DNA of 64,000 bases from Paraperibacillus marinus. GTDB lineage: Bacteria > Bacillota > Bacilli > Bacillales > DSM-1321. Shown here one piece after another: positions 1-9,116 of the stretch; position 1 is the first letter of the stretch, and the number at the start of each line of letters is the position of its first letter. Where the stretch lies: assembly GCF_046237605.1 (NCBI RefSeq), contig NZ_CP143542.1:1860001-1924000 (forward strand), given 5' to 3'. Position numbers and translations under genes: made by a program. Below the pieces are notes generated by a model that worked only from the letters and a program-made list of their open reading frames with translations, did no database searches and was not told where the DNA came from.

Positions 1-62
1 AACAGGATCGATTTTTCCATATCACTTACCATAATTCCTATATGATCAACTTTCTTTATCAT
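1..62 (-). CDS. VOC (glyoxalase/bleomycin-resistance) family protein, N-terminal fragment
   Basis: Only the first 20 or so residues are inside the window. They begin MIKKVDHIGIMVSDMEKSI, the first beta strand and metal-ligand His region typical of vicinal-oxygen-chelate proteins such as methylmalonyl-CoA epimerase or glyoxalase I. The ATG at 62 follows an AGGAGG site that overlaps the stop codon of the upstream M20 peptidase gene, so the two genes probably form one operon on the minus strand. The rest of the gene lies beyond the left edge, so the substrate cannot be guessed. Confidence 0.6.
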   Translation of the reverse strand, partial: MIKKVDHIGIMVSDMEKSIL

Positions 63-72
63 GATTATCCTC

Positions 73-1275
73 CTATCTATCCAATGAATCTGCAGATGCC
101 ACACTCAAAAACTGAAGTGCTGTACCCACAAACATCTCTACTCCCATACCCAGCGACTCCTCATCAATGGTGAATTTTGCATGATGGTGAGGATATATGA
201 TGCCTTTTTCCTTATTGCCGGCGCCGGTAAAAAAGAAGCAGCCTTCCGCTTTCTGAAGGTAGGCTGAAAAATCTTCTCCTACCATGTTGGGCCGCATCAG
301 CTCAACCCCGCTTTCCCCGTACAGCTTAATGGCAGTATCATGAATAATCCGGGTTACACGATCATGGTTGATCACCGGCCTGTAGCCATATTCATAAGAG
401 AACTCATAGGAGCCGCCATGTGCTTCTGTGATTCCTTTGATGACGCGTTCCATAAGATGAGGCACTTTTTTTCTCAGTTCTGGATTGAAGGTCCTTACGG
501 TACCCATCATTTCCACCGAACCAGGAATAACGTTATGGGTAGTGCCGCCGGTGAATTTAGTCACCGATATCACAAGCTGTTCAAGGGGATCAATGTTTCT
601 GGATACAATATGCTGAAGGTTCGTCACCACTTGCGAACCGATTGCGATGCTGTCTACCGTTTCATGCGGAAGTCCGCCATGTCCGCCTTTGCCTGTGATG
701 GTCAGATAAAATGTATCCGGGGAAGCAAGCATCGGGCCATATATGATACCCGCCTTTCCGGTCTCAAGCGGTGACCACAGGTGGGTGCCGATGACTGCGT
801 CGACTCCATCCATGACACCTGCTTCAACCAATTCTTCAGCACCGCCGGGAAACAGTTCCTCGGCATGCTGAAAAATAAAAAGAATTTCTCCGCATAAATA
901 GTCCTTCAGGGAAGAAAGCACCTTTGCTGCCCCCAGCAGCATGGCTGTGTGGCCATCATGACCGCATGCGTGCATGACTCCATTGCTTCGTGACGAGAAT
1001 TCGAGGCCTGTTTCCTCTTGAATGGGGAGGGCGTCAATATCAGCCCGAATGGCCAGTACCTTTCCGCCGCTTTTACCGGAAAGCCGTGCCGTGACGCTGT
1101 TTTCTGTGGGACGGGAGAGTGAAAAACTGCCCATTGCTTCCAATGTCTCATATATAAAATCCGCTGTATTTTTTTCATGGAAAGACAGCTCTGGGTTCTG
1201 ATGCAAAAATCTCCTCCACTCAATCACCTGATCCTTGACAGCGGCAGCTTCCTGTTTGACTTTTGAAGCAAACAT
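73..1275 (-). CDS. M20 family metallopeptidase / N-acyl-amino-acid amidohydrolase
   Basis: The 400-residue product is a full-length M20D amidohydrolase, the family of hippurate hydrolases and aminoacylases that release amino acids from N-acyl derivatives. Metal ligands are visible in MHACGHDGH (about residues 101-109, Cys104 and His106), in QHAEE (about 136-140, the catalytic Glu pair), in GTHLW (His165) and near the C-terminus in MVGEDFSAY. A dimerisation domain would occupy roughly residues 180-290. No signal peptide is present, so the enzyme is probably cytosolic. A VOC-family gene starts 10 bases downstream. The acyl group removed cannot be deduced from sequence alone. Confidence 0.9.
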   Translation of the reverse strand: MFASKVKQEAAAVKDQVIEWRRFLHQNPELSFHEKNTADFIYETLEAMGSFSLSRPTENSVTARLSGKSGGKVLAIRADIDALPIQEETGLEFSSRSNGVMHACGHDGHTAMLLGAAKVLSSLKDYLCGEILFIFQHAEELFPGGAEELVEAGVMDGVDAVIGTHLWSPLETGKAGIIYGPMLASPDTFYLTITGKGGHGGLPHETVDSIAIGSQVVTNLQHIVSRNIDPLEQLVISVTKFTGGTTHNVIPGSVEMMGTVRTFNPELRKKVPHLMERVIKGITEAHGGSYEFSYEYGYRPVINHDRVTRIIHDTAIKLYGESGVELMRPNMVGEDFSAYLQKAEGCFFFTGAGNKEKGIIYPHHHAKFTIDEESLGMGVEMFVGTALQFLSVASADSLDR

Positions 1276-1433
1276 TTCTTATTTCCCCCTATGCTGGTTA
1301 TGGAATATGTAGCCCATTATATAGTTATTTAAAAATTTTGAAAAGCTCAGTGACTGATCAATTTTTGACTCTATTATAAGAATGGAAATGGATGTTAAGA
1401 AACAACCTAATAAAAAAAGGCAGGAAGAACGTC

Positions 1434-2105
1434 ATGAACCATGCTATGGAAATTATAATCAGGACTTTTTCAGCTTTTATTCTGCTGTTGCTGTTTGTGC
1501 ATATTTTAGGGAAGCAGGTTATTGCCCACAGGACACTTCATCTCTATATTGCTTCCATTACAATGGGGACGATTGGCGGGAATATGGCATTTAATTTAAG
1601 GATAGAGTTCGGCTATTTCATCCTCTCGCTCATTGTGATGGGCCTAATTTTCTATTTGTTGAGCAAGGCATCCCGCCTCCCATGGGCAGCTTCCCTCATA
1701 AAAGGAAGACCGGCAGTTTTGATTGAGAATGGGCACTTCAAGAAAGATGCGATGAGGGAAACAGGATGCACCCTTGATACATTGGAAGCCATGCTCAGGG
1801 AAAAAAATATTTTCCATCTGGGAGAAGTGGAAAAGGCGGTATTCGAAATAAACGGAACACTTTCTGTGTTAAAAAAGAAAAAGTTCCTGCCTTTGAATCG
1901 TATAGATTTGGAGGAAATTTGGCCGCCTCGGCAATATCCTGTTGAGATAATCATTGAGGGCAGGTGGGCTGTCCAAGGAGAAACTTCAGAAGAGGAATTG
2001 AAGAAAGTAAACGAGGAACTGACGGAGAGAGGCAAAAGCGTTCATGATATTAAGTATGCTGCCTTTGGATCGAGCGGCAGATTATATATATTGGAAAAGG
2101 AGTGA
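1434..2105 (+). CDS. DUF421 membrane protein (YetF/YrbG family)
   Basis: The product is about 223 residues. Three N-terminal membrane segments (roughly residues 7-80) carry the family phrase VHILGKQVIAH, and a cytoplasmic DUF421 domain ends in the typical LDxLEAMLREK and EINGTLSVL segments. The open frame extends upstream to 1392, but the ATG at 1434 is preceded by a GGAAG site with good spacing and gives the usual N-terminus MNHAMEIIIRT. YetF-like proteins are common in spore formers and their biochemical role is not settled. The gene is divergent from the M20 peptidase at 1275. Confidence 0.85.
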   Translation: MNHAMEIIIRTFSAFILLLLFVHILGKQVIAHRTLHLYIASITMGTIGGNMAFNLRIEFGYFILSLIVMGLIFYLLSKASRLPWAASLIKGRPAVLIENGHFKKDAMRETGCTLDTLEAMLREKNIFHLGEVEKAVFEINGTLSVLKKKKFLPLNRIDLEEIWPPRQYPVEIIIEGRWAVQGETSEEELKKVNEELTERGKSVHDIKYAAFGSSGRLYILEKE

Positions 2106-2270
2106 TAACAGCCAGGGATAGTACGGTTTTCATTAAAACCATAAATAAACTGCTTGCCTGTTTCCGTCAGGGGCTTCTTTTTCCACCATTTAACCAGTGT
2201 GTTTCCCAACATGCAAAGGGAGCAAAGAAGACATGCTAATGGGAAACATCAATGCAGGAGGAGTTTGTAT

Positions 2271-3692
2271 ATGGGAAGATCCAGAAATTTTTTGATTGCA
2301 GCTGCTATTTTGCTGTTTGCAGCTGGAGTTGTTCTTTTGAATGCAGGAAACAGACAGGAGGAGCCGGACCGGCAGGCTGTCAGCGAAAGGTTTCCAGGAC
2401 GGCCTATGATAGCAGATGTGGAGCAGGGGAAGAAGCCGATCCGGATTAACAGCCTGGAAAGCGGGACCGGACTCAAGGATTATTTGAGGAGCCAGTCAGG
2501 GATAACCCTGATCAAGCACAATAACCGTGATGAAAGCCATTATCACGAGCGGGAAGCCACGGTTAAATATAAAGTAAAGCCTGATGCAGAAGAATCGGCG
2601 AGGATTGCAAGGGAAATCGACGGAGAATTAATTAAATCTTTCGACCACACTAAAGTGTACAGATCCCGCAGCAAGGATACTGATTTTCTGCTGCAATATT
2701 TTAACCATAATCCTAAAGTATTGTACGCTGAGCCCAATTATATCTATATGCAGAATGATGAAAAAAAAGGTCCCAATGACTCCTTATACAGGAAGAATTA
2801 TCAGTGGAATCTCCATTCTGTAAGGGCGGAAGAAGGATGGGATATTACCAAGGGTGATAAAGGGATTAAAATTGCTGTGATAGACACCGGTGTGGACCTG
2901 GATCACCCGGATCTCAAGCAAAGACTGGTCCGCGGCTATAACGTTCTGGCTAAAAATAATAATGCTGATGATGATAACGGACATGGAACCCATGTAGCCG
3001 GAATTATTGCTTCAAAGACGAACAACTTAAAAGGTGTTGCCGGACTTACTTGGTTTAACAAAATAATGCCTGTAAAGGTGATGAACGACAAAGGATATGG
3101 AAATGCCTTTGATGTAGCCCGGGGAGTCATCTGGGCAGCTGACCATGGGGCAGATGTAATTAACTTGAGCCTTGGGAACTACCAGCCATCGGCCGTCATG
3201 AAAGAGGCCGTTCAATATGCTTTTAACAAAAATATTGTGATCACAACAGCTGCAGGAAATGATAATACCGATCAGCCCAGTTTCCCTGCTGCCTATCCTG
3301 AAGTGATCTGTGTGGCTGCTGTAGATTATAACGGGAAGAGAGCGGATTTCTCTAATTTTGGGGAATATGTCGATGTTTCAGCTCCTGGTGTGGAAATTCC
3401 AAGCACTTACTTCCATAAACAATATGCATCGCTTTCGGGGACTTCTATGGCCGCGCCGCATGTAGCAGCCCTGGCCGGATTGATTCGCTCGGCAAATCCC
3501 CGCCTTAAAAATACAGAAGTGATGACGCTCATCAGTAAAAACTCATTCGATCTTGGCAAAAAGGGGTTCGATCCCTATTATGGGAGCGGAGTGATTGATA
3601 TAAGACGTTCCCTTCAACAGGTAAAAGATCCTGGTGGAGACAGAAATAATAATTTATGGGATGAATTCAGGCAGGCCCTGAATTTTAAATAA
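2271..3692 (+). CDS. Subtilisin-like serine peptidase (S8 family), membrane-anchored or secreted
   Basis: From the ATG at 2271 (AGGAGGAG about 9 bases upstream) the protein is 473 residues. Order: hydrophobic signal or anchor at residues 7-25; a charged linker; an inhibitor-I9-like propeptide around 95-155 ending AEPNYIY; and the S8 catalytic domain. The triad is visible as Asp205 (VIDTGVDLDHPDL), His238 (NGHGTHVAG) and Ser392 (SGTSMAAPH), with oxyanion Asn330 (AAGN). The open frame continues upstream to 2154 but has no ribosome binding site there. The signal segment has no lipobox. It is probably an extracellular or cell-surface protease. Confidence 0.92.
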   Translation: MGRSRNFLIAAAILLFAAGVVLLNAGNRQEEPDRQAVSERFPGRPMIADVEQGKKPIRINSLESGTGLKDYLRSQSGITLIKHNNRDESHYHEREATVKYKVKPDAEESARIAREIDGELIKSFDHTKVYRSRSKDTDFLLQYFNHNPKVLYAEPNYIYMQNDEKKGPNDSLYRKNYQWNLHSVRAEEGWDITKGDKGIKIAVIDTGVDLDHPDLKQRLVRGYNVLAKNNNADDDNGHGTHVAGIIASKTNNLKGVAGLTWFNKIMPVKVMNDKGYGNAFDVARGVIWAADHGADVINLSLGNYQPSAVMKEAVQYAFNKNIVITTAAGNDNTDQPSFPAAYPEVICVAAVDYNGKRADFSNFGEYVDVSAPGVEIPSTYFHKQYASLSGTSMAAPHVAALAGLIRSANPRLKNTEVMTLISKNSFDLGKKGFDPYYGSGVIDIRRSLQQVKDPGGDRNNNLWDEFRQALNFK

Positions 3693-3696
3693 AGGT

Positions 3697-3727
3697 CAGC
3701 GGCCCTCTAAAGAGCGGCCGCTGCTGT
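3697..3727. terminator. Hairpin between convergent genes
   Basis: CAGCGGCC (3697-3704) pairs with GGCCGCTG (3716-3723) around an 11-nt loop and is followed by a short T tract. It lies five bases after the subtilase stop and just before the convergent amidohydrolase stop at 3729, so it may serve both. Confidence 0.65.
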
Positions 3728-3728
3728 T

Positions 3729-5306
3729 TTACGTGGCAGGGAGATATCTGTCAAATATTTTCCTGCCGCCGCAATAAGTCTGAATTACGGAGATTTCATC
3801 CAATTCATCAGGAAGGGCAGCAATGATGTCGGAGTCAAGGACTATGAAGTCAGCCCTGTATCCTGCGGAAAGCTGGCCGGTTTTCGAAAACCTAGTAATT
3901 TCTGCAGCTTTCTTGGTATAAAGGATAATGGCTTCCTCTGTTGAAATGCGCTCCTCCTGTCCCGCATCTTCACCATTATAGGTTTTCCTTGTCACACAAG
4001 CCTTAATTCCTATAAAAGGATCATGGGGGACTGACCAGGCTGTGGCTGGTGCATCAGAGGAGATGCAGACCGGTATGTTTTTATTCAGCATAGTTTTGAT
4101 AGGGTAAGATTTTCTGGTCCGCTCGATTCCCAGATTAAATAGGTAGCCTTCTATTTCCGCATACAGAAATACAGGCTGAGGAACCATTGCAATACGGCTG
4201 GAGGAAGCCATTTCCAGAACTTTGGCGGATGGAAGGGAAGCATGTTCAATCCGATGGCATATCTGGTCTCCTAGCCAATGGCCGGTTTCGGAAAAAACCT
4301 GGACTGCCAGCTCAATTGCTTTTTCTCCCATGGCATGAATGGCTGCCTGAATTCCAGCTTTTTTGGCGAATGAACAAAACTGAATCATAACATCCCGTGA
4401 GGAAAGGCACAAACCTGTCTGGCCGTCCGTCCCCAGGTAAGGCGGGGATACCCATGCTGTCCGGCCGGTTATGCTTCCATCGGCAAACAGCTTGGCACCT
4501 CCAATGAATACCTGGCGGCTGGTATCGGTGCTTATCTCAGATAAAGTGGAACTATCAATTTCTTCCCAGAGGTAAAAGAGGGAGCATCTTTGATGGAAGC
4601 CTGCATCGCTTGCAGCGGTAAAAAGTTCAAAATCCCCATTTCCCGCCATCATTTCGGTAACAGATGTTATCCCATATGAAGCAAGTTCGGTGCTTAATGC
4701 CAGGAGTTCGCGGACAGACTGAACGCAGTCAGGAGTGGGAGCAAGGGAAGTGACCAGTTTCATGGCTGATTCTCTCAATACTCCGGTAGGGACTCCGTTT
4801 TCATCCAAATCTATCCTGCCGCCTGGAGGGGAAGCTGTTTCAGAATCAATGCCCGCCATTCTTAGGGCAGCGCTGTTAGCTATGCACACATGCAGGCAGG
4901 AACGGGTTATAACAGCAGGGAAATCACCTGTCACCAAATCCAGATCCCGGCGTGTCAGCAGTCTTTTTTCCAACATCTTTTGTTCATCATACCCCCATCC
5001 CCTGATCCATCCATCCGGCCATTCTGTTTCTGTTATTTTCTCCAGAAGCTCTTGATTGGATTTGACAGCAGGCGGAGTGCATGCAAGCTGGCCAAGCGTT
5101 TTTGCAAGCATAGCTGCATGCATATGAGCATCTACAAATCCAGGAAGGACTCTTTTTCCCCCTAAATCAATAATATTGCCTTCATTATGAGGCAGGCTGG
5201 ACATATTGCCGATCCACTTGATGATTCCCTTTTCTATGATCATTGCCTCCGCGTTTGGCTGGTCAGCATCGGATGTGAATATAAGACCATTGATATATGT
5301 CTCCAT
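3729..5306 (-). CDS. YtcJ-like amidohydrolase (amidohydrolase_3 family)
   Basis: The 525-residue protein is a metal-dependent amidohydrolase with the split TIM barrel of the YtcJ/LAF3 group. The first metal-binding pair is seen in GFVDAHMHAA (about residues 56-65); further ligand histidines appear in AIHAMGEKA and HRIEHA, and the catalytic Asp lies in CISSDAPA. The C-terminal segment GQLSAGYRADFIVLDSD is the returning beta-sandwich strand typical of the superfamily. GGGAGG precedes the ATG at 5306. The natural substrate of this group is mostly unknown; imidazolonepropionase-like or exoenzyme-regulator roles have been suggested for relatives. Confidence 0.88.
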   Translation of the reverse strand: METYINGLIFTSDADQPNAEAMIIEKGIIKWIGNMSSLPHNEGNIIDLGGKRVLPGFVDAHMHAAMLAKTLGQLACTPPAVKSNQELLEKITETEWPDGWIRGWGYDEQKMLEKRLLTRRDLDLVTGDFPAVITRSCLHVCIANSAALRMAGIDSETASPPGGRIDLDENGVPTGVLRESAMKLVTSLAPTPDCVQSVRELLALSTELASYGITSVTEMMAGNGDFELFTAASDAGFHQRCSLFYLWEEIDSSTLSEISTDTSRQVFIGGAKLFADGSITGRTAWVSPPYLGTDGQTGLCLSSRDVMIQFCSFAKKAGIQAAIHAMGEKAIELAVQVFSETGHWLGDQICHRIEHASLPSAKVLEMASSSRIAMVPQPVFLYAEIEGYLFNLGIERTRKSYPIKTMLNKNIPVCISSDAPATAWSVPHDPFIGIKACVTRKTYNGEDAGQEERISTEEAIILYTKKAAEITRFSKTGQLSAGYRADFIVLDSDIIAALPDELDEISVIQTYCGGRKIFDRYLPAT

Positions 5307-5419
5307 GATCTTCCTCCCCGCTCAAGTAGAATCTCATTATTATATGTGTATGAATGGAGGGAGAAAGTATGATTTTGGCGGTATGGGCACTTCCATAGAG
5401 GGCAGAGGGAGCTGCCAGC

Positions 5420-5461
5420 AAAAAGAGCCCTCCCGCAATAGAGACGGGGAGGGCTCTTTTT
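5420..5461 (-). terminator. Strong Rho-independent terminator after the azoreductase gene
   Basis: AAAAAGAGCCCTCCC (5420-5434) and GGGAGGGCTCTTTTT (5447-5461) form a near-perfect 15-bp stem. The minus-strand reading gives a T tract directly after the azoreductase stop at 5469. The A/T flanks also allow function on the plus strand. Confidence 0.85.
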
Positions 5462-5468
5462 ATAATGT

Positions 5469-6104
5469 TTAAAATGAAGCTGCCTTTTCCTTCGCTTCCT
5501 CAATACCTTTTTCCTTAATTTCCGCCGCGCGGTCAGGATACTGGTTATGACCTTCAATGAACACACCGTCAAAGGATGGGACACCAAAGAATTCCATGAT
5601 GAGGGACAGATAACGGTGCCCCATCTCAGAGGAAGCTGCCGGTCCTTCTGAATATACGCCGCCCCTGGCCTGAATGTGGAGGGCTTTTTTATCTGTAAGG
5701 AGGCCGACAGGGCCTTGTTCTGTATACTTGAATGTTTTTCCTGCCACACAAATAGAATCTATATAGGCTTTCATAACTGGCGGGAAAGAAAAATTCCAGA
5801 GCGGTGTGACAAAAACGTATTTATCAGCGGCAACAAATTGATCCACCAGCTCGGACAGCCTGCCCACTTTGGATTTTTCCTCGTCAGAAAGCTGTTCATA
5901 CGAAGAGCCTGAGCGGAGCTTCCCCCATCCGCTGAATACATCTGTATCCAGCTGTGGTATATGTTCTTTGTAGAGGTCCACTATTACGACTTCGTCTTCA
6001 GGATGCGAGTTCCGGTAAGCATCAATAAATGCCTTCCCGGCTGCCATACTGTAAGATTGTGTTTCATCATGCGGGTGTGCAGAAATATAAAGTACTGTAG
6101 CCAT
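5469..6104 (-). CDS. azoR: FMN-dependent NADH-azoreductase
   Basis: From the ATG at 6104 (AGGAAG eight bases upstream) the protein has 211 residues, the usual length of Bacillus azoreductases. The flavodoxin-like fold is signalled by the N-terminal strand MATVLYISAHP with the following S/T-rich phosphate loop, by FVTPLWNFSFPPVMKAYID near the middle (the FMN isoalloxazine contact region) and by QARGGVYS. These enzymes reduce azo and quinone compounds by two-electron transfer and protect against thiol-reactive quinones. An in-frame start six codons upstream has no binding site. The gene is monocistronic, with its own terminator. Confidence 0.9.
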   Translation of the reverse strand: MATVLYISAHPHDETQSYSMAAGKAFIDAYRNSHPEDEVVIVDLYKEHIPQLDTDVFSGWGKLRSGSSYEQLSDEEKSKVGRLSELVDQFVAADKYVFVTPLWNFSFPPVMKAYIDSICVAGKTFKYTEQGPVGLLTDKKALHIQARGGVYSEGPAASSEMGHRYLSLIMEFFGVPSFDGVFIEGHNQYPDRAAEIKEKGIEEAKEKAASF

Positions 6105-6197
6105 GTGTATTCTTCCTTTCACTTTGGAGTGTCTACCTTATTCTGCATTAATTCCTTTTGTCTATACCTGCTAAACCTTACCTATGGAATTCAAGTA

Positions 6198-6638
6198 TTA
6201 TTTCTTATCTCCAGGTTCTAGTTCCTCAGAGAATTCAGTCCCATAAAGTAGGCCGTGGTTTATGGATGGCTGAGACTCAGGCTTCATCCGTTTTTTATAA
6301 GCAGTGCTGTAAAAGATTTTATGGATAAGCACTTCTCCGGCGGTGATGACGGCTGCGGATATAATACTGCCCCAGGCAACCTGGAGATAATTGCCAAGCA
6401 ATACACTTCCGAACACCCATACCAGCAGATACGATAGGGAAAACTCTAATAGCAATGTATTCCAATTGCCCAGTTTTGATAGAGCGATCCTGTCCGCCAG
6501 GATAAAGGTAAATACTACATTAAAGAAACTGAAGGTAAGAATCTCTGAGAATGAAGCATCAAAAAACAAGTCTAATCCAATGGTAAATGCTGCAGCTGAA
6601 ATAATAAACTTAACCAGAAGAGCGGATAAAAATTTCAT
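6198..6638 (-). CDS. DUF2512 (YndM-type) four-helix membrane protein
   Basis: The 146-residue protein has four hydrophobic segments (about 5-25, 30-50, 60-82 and 88-108) and a short charged tail. The pattern ILADRIALSKLGNWNT followed by LVWVFGSVL matches the DUF2512/YndM family of Bacillus. AGGAGG lies eight bases before the ATG at 6638. Two further genes of this type are in the window (45728-46120 and, more diverged, 62143-62505). No function is established; relatives often appear in general-stress or sporulation regulons. Confidence 0.8.
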   Translation of the reverse strand: MKFLSALLVKFIISAAAFTIGLDLFFDASFSEILTFSFFNVVFTFILADRIALSKLGNWNTLLLEFSLSYLLVWVFGSVLLGNYLQVAWGSIISAAVITAGEVLIHKIFYSTAYKKRMKPESQPSINHGLLYGTEFSEELEPGDKK

Positions 6639-6945
6639 CTCTCATTCCTCCTTTAAAAGGATCTTTTCTAAGAATTGTGGGTTTTTAATACGTTCTATGA
6701 CGAAATTTAATATACTAGTACTGGAGCGAAAGGTACTGAAATTCAATCTGCGATCCAGAACTATTGAATTGGATATTATGATTCAATAAGTCCATAAAGC
6801 TGCCTTTTTAAAAGTGTTAACAAATCGCTGCATTTCATACCCGCAAGGCGAAGGGTGAAAAGTGAGCGCAATTTAAATCAGTTTTTATATATCCTCCATT
6901 GATTACTGGTTGAGCAGGAAATTTTATAAATTCATGACTACCCGC

Positions 6946-6974
6946 GTTTAAATATGAGTGATACTGGATATAAT
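6946..6974 (+). promoter_or_regulatory. Overlapping sigma-B-like and sigma-A-like promoter of the cold-shock gene
   Basis: GTTTAA (6946-6951), 14 bases, then GGATAT (6966-6971) resembles the sigma-B consensus. A perfect TATAAT (6969-6974) overlaps it. About 50 nt of 5' leader separate this from the csp start. Inference from consensus only. Confidence 0.4.
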
Positions 6975-7028
6975 ACATAGGCAAGTAAATTGCAAATATT
7001 TATAGATTTTGCTAGGAGGAAGTAAAAA

Positions 7029-7229
7029 ATGGAACGCGGTAAAGTAAAATGGTTTAACAGTGAAAAAGGATTTGGATTTATTGAGCGTGAAGGCGGGGAA
7101 GATGTATTCGTACATTTTTCAGCAATTCAAGGAGAAGGCTATAAGTCCTTGGATGAAGGCCAGGAAGTGACTTTTGACGTTGAGGAAGGCCAGCGCGGAC
7201 CGCAGGCTGCAAATGTCGAAAAAGCCTGA
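7029..7229 (+). CDS. Cold-shock protein (CspA/CspB family)
   Basis: The 66-residue product is a complete cold-shock-domain protein. The RNP1 motif KGFGFIE and RNP2 motif VFVHFSAI are both intact, and the sequence follows Bacillus CspB-type proteins closely from KVKWFNSEKGFGF through GPQAANV. Such proteins bind single-stranded nucleic acid and act as RNA chaperones in growth and cold shock. AGGAGG lies nine bases upstream of the ATG. A weak hairpin terminator follows at 7241. Confidence 0.95.
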   Translation: MERGKVKWFNSEKGFGFIEREGGEDVFVHFSAIQGEGYKSLDEGQEVTFDVEEGQRGPQAANVEKA

Positions 7230-7240
7230 GTAAGTCTTTT

Positions 7241-7262
7241 ACAGGCTGAAAACGCCTGTTTT
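7241..7262 (+). terminator. Rho-independent terminator of the cold-shock gene
   Basis: ACAGGC (7241-7246), loop TGAAAAC, GCCTGT (7254-7259), then TTT. The stem is short but sits 12 bases after the stop codon. Confidence 0.55.
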
Positions 7263-7314
7263 GAAATTCATATAAAAAAGACATGGCGGGGCAGTTTCGC
7301 CATAGCTCTAATCT

Positions 7315-7350
7315 CAAAAAAGCCGGAGTCCCAGAACTCCGGCTTCTTTA
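7315..7350 (-). terminator. Rho-independent terminator of the DUF457-type gene
   Basis: AGCCGGAGT (7321-7329) pairs with ACTCCGGCT (7336-7344). On the minus strand it is followed by a T-rich run (A6 on the plus strand at 7315-7320), downstream of the minus-strand gene ending at 7419. It may also back up the csp terminator. Confidence 0.75.
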
Positions 7351-7418
7351 TATTGGGGAAATTTTTTGAACGTATGGCCGTCCATGCTTTTTTTGAACAA
7401 TCCTGTTATACTAACCTT

Positions 7419-8291
7419 TTAACGCAGTTCCATATATTCATAAAGGAAAGATTCACCGTTTCTATAAAATCTCGGATCATAAATTCCGAGCTTGCCGCCG
7501 CTTTTTTCAATAACCACAAAAGGCGCCCACCGGTAGAGGGTTTCAGCCCTGGGATTCTGCTTAAATAAATCCTTGAGTTCCGACTTAGTTCCATTAGAAG
7601 TCAGCTTATAAAGAAGAGAAGGTTCTGTGAAAACAGAATCACTCAGTATATCCACTGTACTGCCGCTCTTGGCAATGACGGTAAACTGCCATGGGACAAA
7701 CTCTGCTGACAGAGCAACCTGGTCGTACCCGCTTTTGTATTGATTATATATGTAGATTCCCTGAGCTGTCTGGATTGTTATGTGGAGGACGATAACAAGC
7801 CATCCCAGTTTATAGATTGTCTGCTCCTTCAGCTGGATCCGGGTTCTGGATATAATAAAGCAGATTAAAAATATGGCCCAAATAACAAAATCGACAATGG
7901 ATATTGTGCCAAATGTGAGCCTGATATCGGTAAAGGGTTCAAGATATCCAGTGCCCCATGCATTGAATACATCGCTGGTGTTATGTATAAAAACACCCAG
8001 CAGTGCCAGGAAGTATATTTTTGGGCTTTTAACCTTAAAGATGAACCTGGCAGCCAGGTAAAAAACAAAAGCCCACACCGGAACCAGTAAGAGGGAATGT
8101 GTAATGCCCCTGTGCCACATTTGGTAAAGGCCTTCTGTATCCCAGAGCTGGGAAATAATATCACTGTCCGGGGCCTGGCTCGCTCCAATGGCGGTGAAGA
8201 GATATGCGTATTTTTCTTTTTTGGTCATTCCCTCTTTGCTGATGCCCTTATATAAGCCGGCACCGAAAAGGGTATGTGTGATTGAATCCAT
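7419..8291 (-). CDS. Membrane-bound metal-dependent hydrolase (DUF457, YfhP/YdjM type)
   Basis: The 290-residue protein starts MDSITHTLFGAGLYKG and has the family hallmarks DSITHT, APDSDII and HRGITHSLL, whose His and Asp residues are proposed metal ligands. At least four membrane segments follow, including about residues 67-85 and 95-112. The family includes B. subtilis YfhP and E. coli YdjM; its substrate is not established. The GTGAAAC stretch before the ATG at 8291 gives only a weak ribosome site. Confidence 0.8.
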   Translation of the reverse strand: MDSITHTLFGAGLYKGISKEGMTKKEKYAYLFTAIGASQAPDSDIISQLWDTEGLYQMWHRGITHSLLLVPVWAFVFYLAARFIFKVKSPKIYFLALLGVFIHNTSDVFNAWGTGYLEPFTDIRLTFGTISIVDFVIWAIFLICFIISRTRIQLKEQTIYKLGWLVIVLHITIQTAQGIYIYNQYKSGYDQVALSAEFVPWQFTVIAKSGSTVDILSDSVFTEPSLLYKLTSNGTKSELKDLFKQNPRAETLYRWAPFVVIEKSGGKLGIYDPRFYRNGESFLYEYMELR

Positions 8292-8404
8292 GTTTCACCC
8301 AGCCCTGCTATTTTTTATTGGTCTTTACATCATATACATAAAGATTTTACTGAATTGATCCCCGCCTTCTTTATTAAAGGAGAAAAAATAAATTGGAGGT
8401 ACCA

Positions 8405-9013
8405 ATGGAACATATTATAACAGAATTTATGGACAGATTTGGGTATCTCGGTATTTTCCTGCTGATTGCCCTGGAAAATATCTTTCCCCCAATACCTTCC
8501 GAGATTATCCTTACTTTCGGCGGATTCATGACCACCACAACCGATTTGACTAAAACAGGAGTGGTCATCGCCTCAACCCTCGGTTCAGCAGGCGGTGCAG
8601 CCGTCCTGTATGGAATCGGGCGCAAGCTCGGCCTTGAGGGGATAAAACGACTGATAAAAAAGAAGGGGCATTATCTACGGGTGAAAGTAGAAGACATTGA
8701 TAAGGCAGACGCCTTATTTGATAAACATGGAGGCTGGACGGTGTTTTTTGGCAGGCTGATTCCCTTGATCAGAAGTTTGATTTCTATACCTGCAGGCATG
8801 ACTAAGATGAATATAACGTTCTTTTTTATCCTTACAGCCGGCGGAACATTGATTTGGAATACAGTACTGGTCAATCTCGGGGCGGCATTCGGTTCTTCGT
8901 GGAGAGATATAGCAGGCTATTTTGATGTGTTTGCGAATTTTATCTATCTGATCCTGGCTGCCTTGTTTATTTTGTTCATCTTAACCCTGATAAAAAAGAA
9001 GGGAAAAGGATAA
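8405..9013 (+). CDS. DedA family membrane protein
   Basis: About 202 residues. The N-terminus MEHIITEFMDRFGYLG, the re-entrant segment ENIFPPIPSE (about 22-31) and the second-half motif FFGRLIPLIRSLISIPAG are diagnostic of the DedA/SNARE-associated (VTT) family. Members take part in membrane homeostasis and have been linked to undecaprenyl-phosphate or phosphatidylethanolamine flipping. Pro and Arg residues of the functional loops are present. GGAGGT directly precedes the ATG at 8405; a TTG four codons upstream with AAAGGAG is an alternative start. Confidence 0.88.
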   Translation: MEHIITEFMDRFGYLGIFLLIALENIFPPIPSEIILTFGGFMTTTTDLTKTGVVIASTLGSAGGAAVLYGIGRKLGLEGIKRLIKKKGHYLRVKVEDIDKADALFDKHGGWTVFFGRLIPLIRSLISIPAGMTKMNITFFFILTAGGTLIWNTVLVNLGAAFGSSWRDIAGYFDVFANFIYLILAALFILFILTLIKKKGKG

Positions 9014-9116
9014 TGTGCGTCTAAAAGTATTTAGACAATAGGTATGAAAAAAGTTAAAATACAGGATGCTAAGATAGTCTTTATTGCATCCATTAAAAAG
9101 GAGATAGAATCCGTTC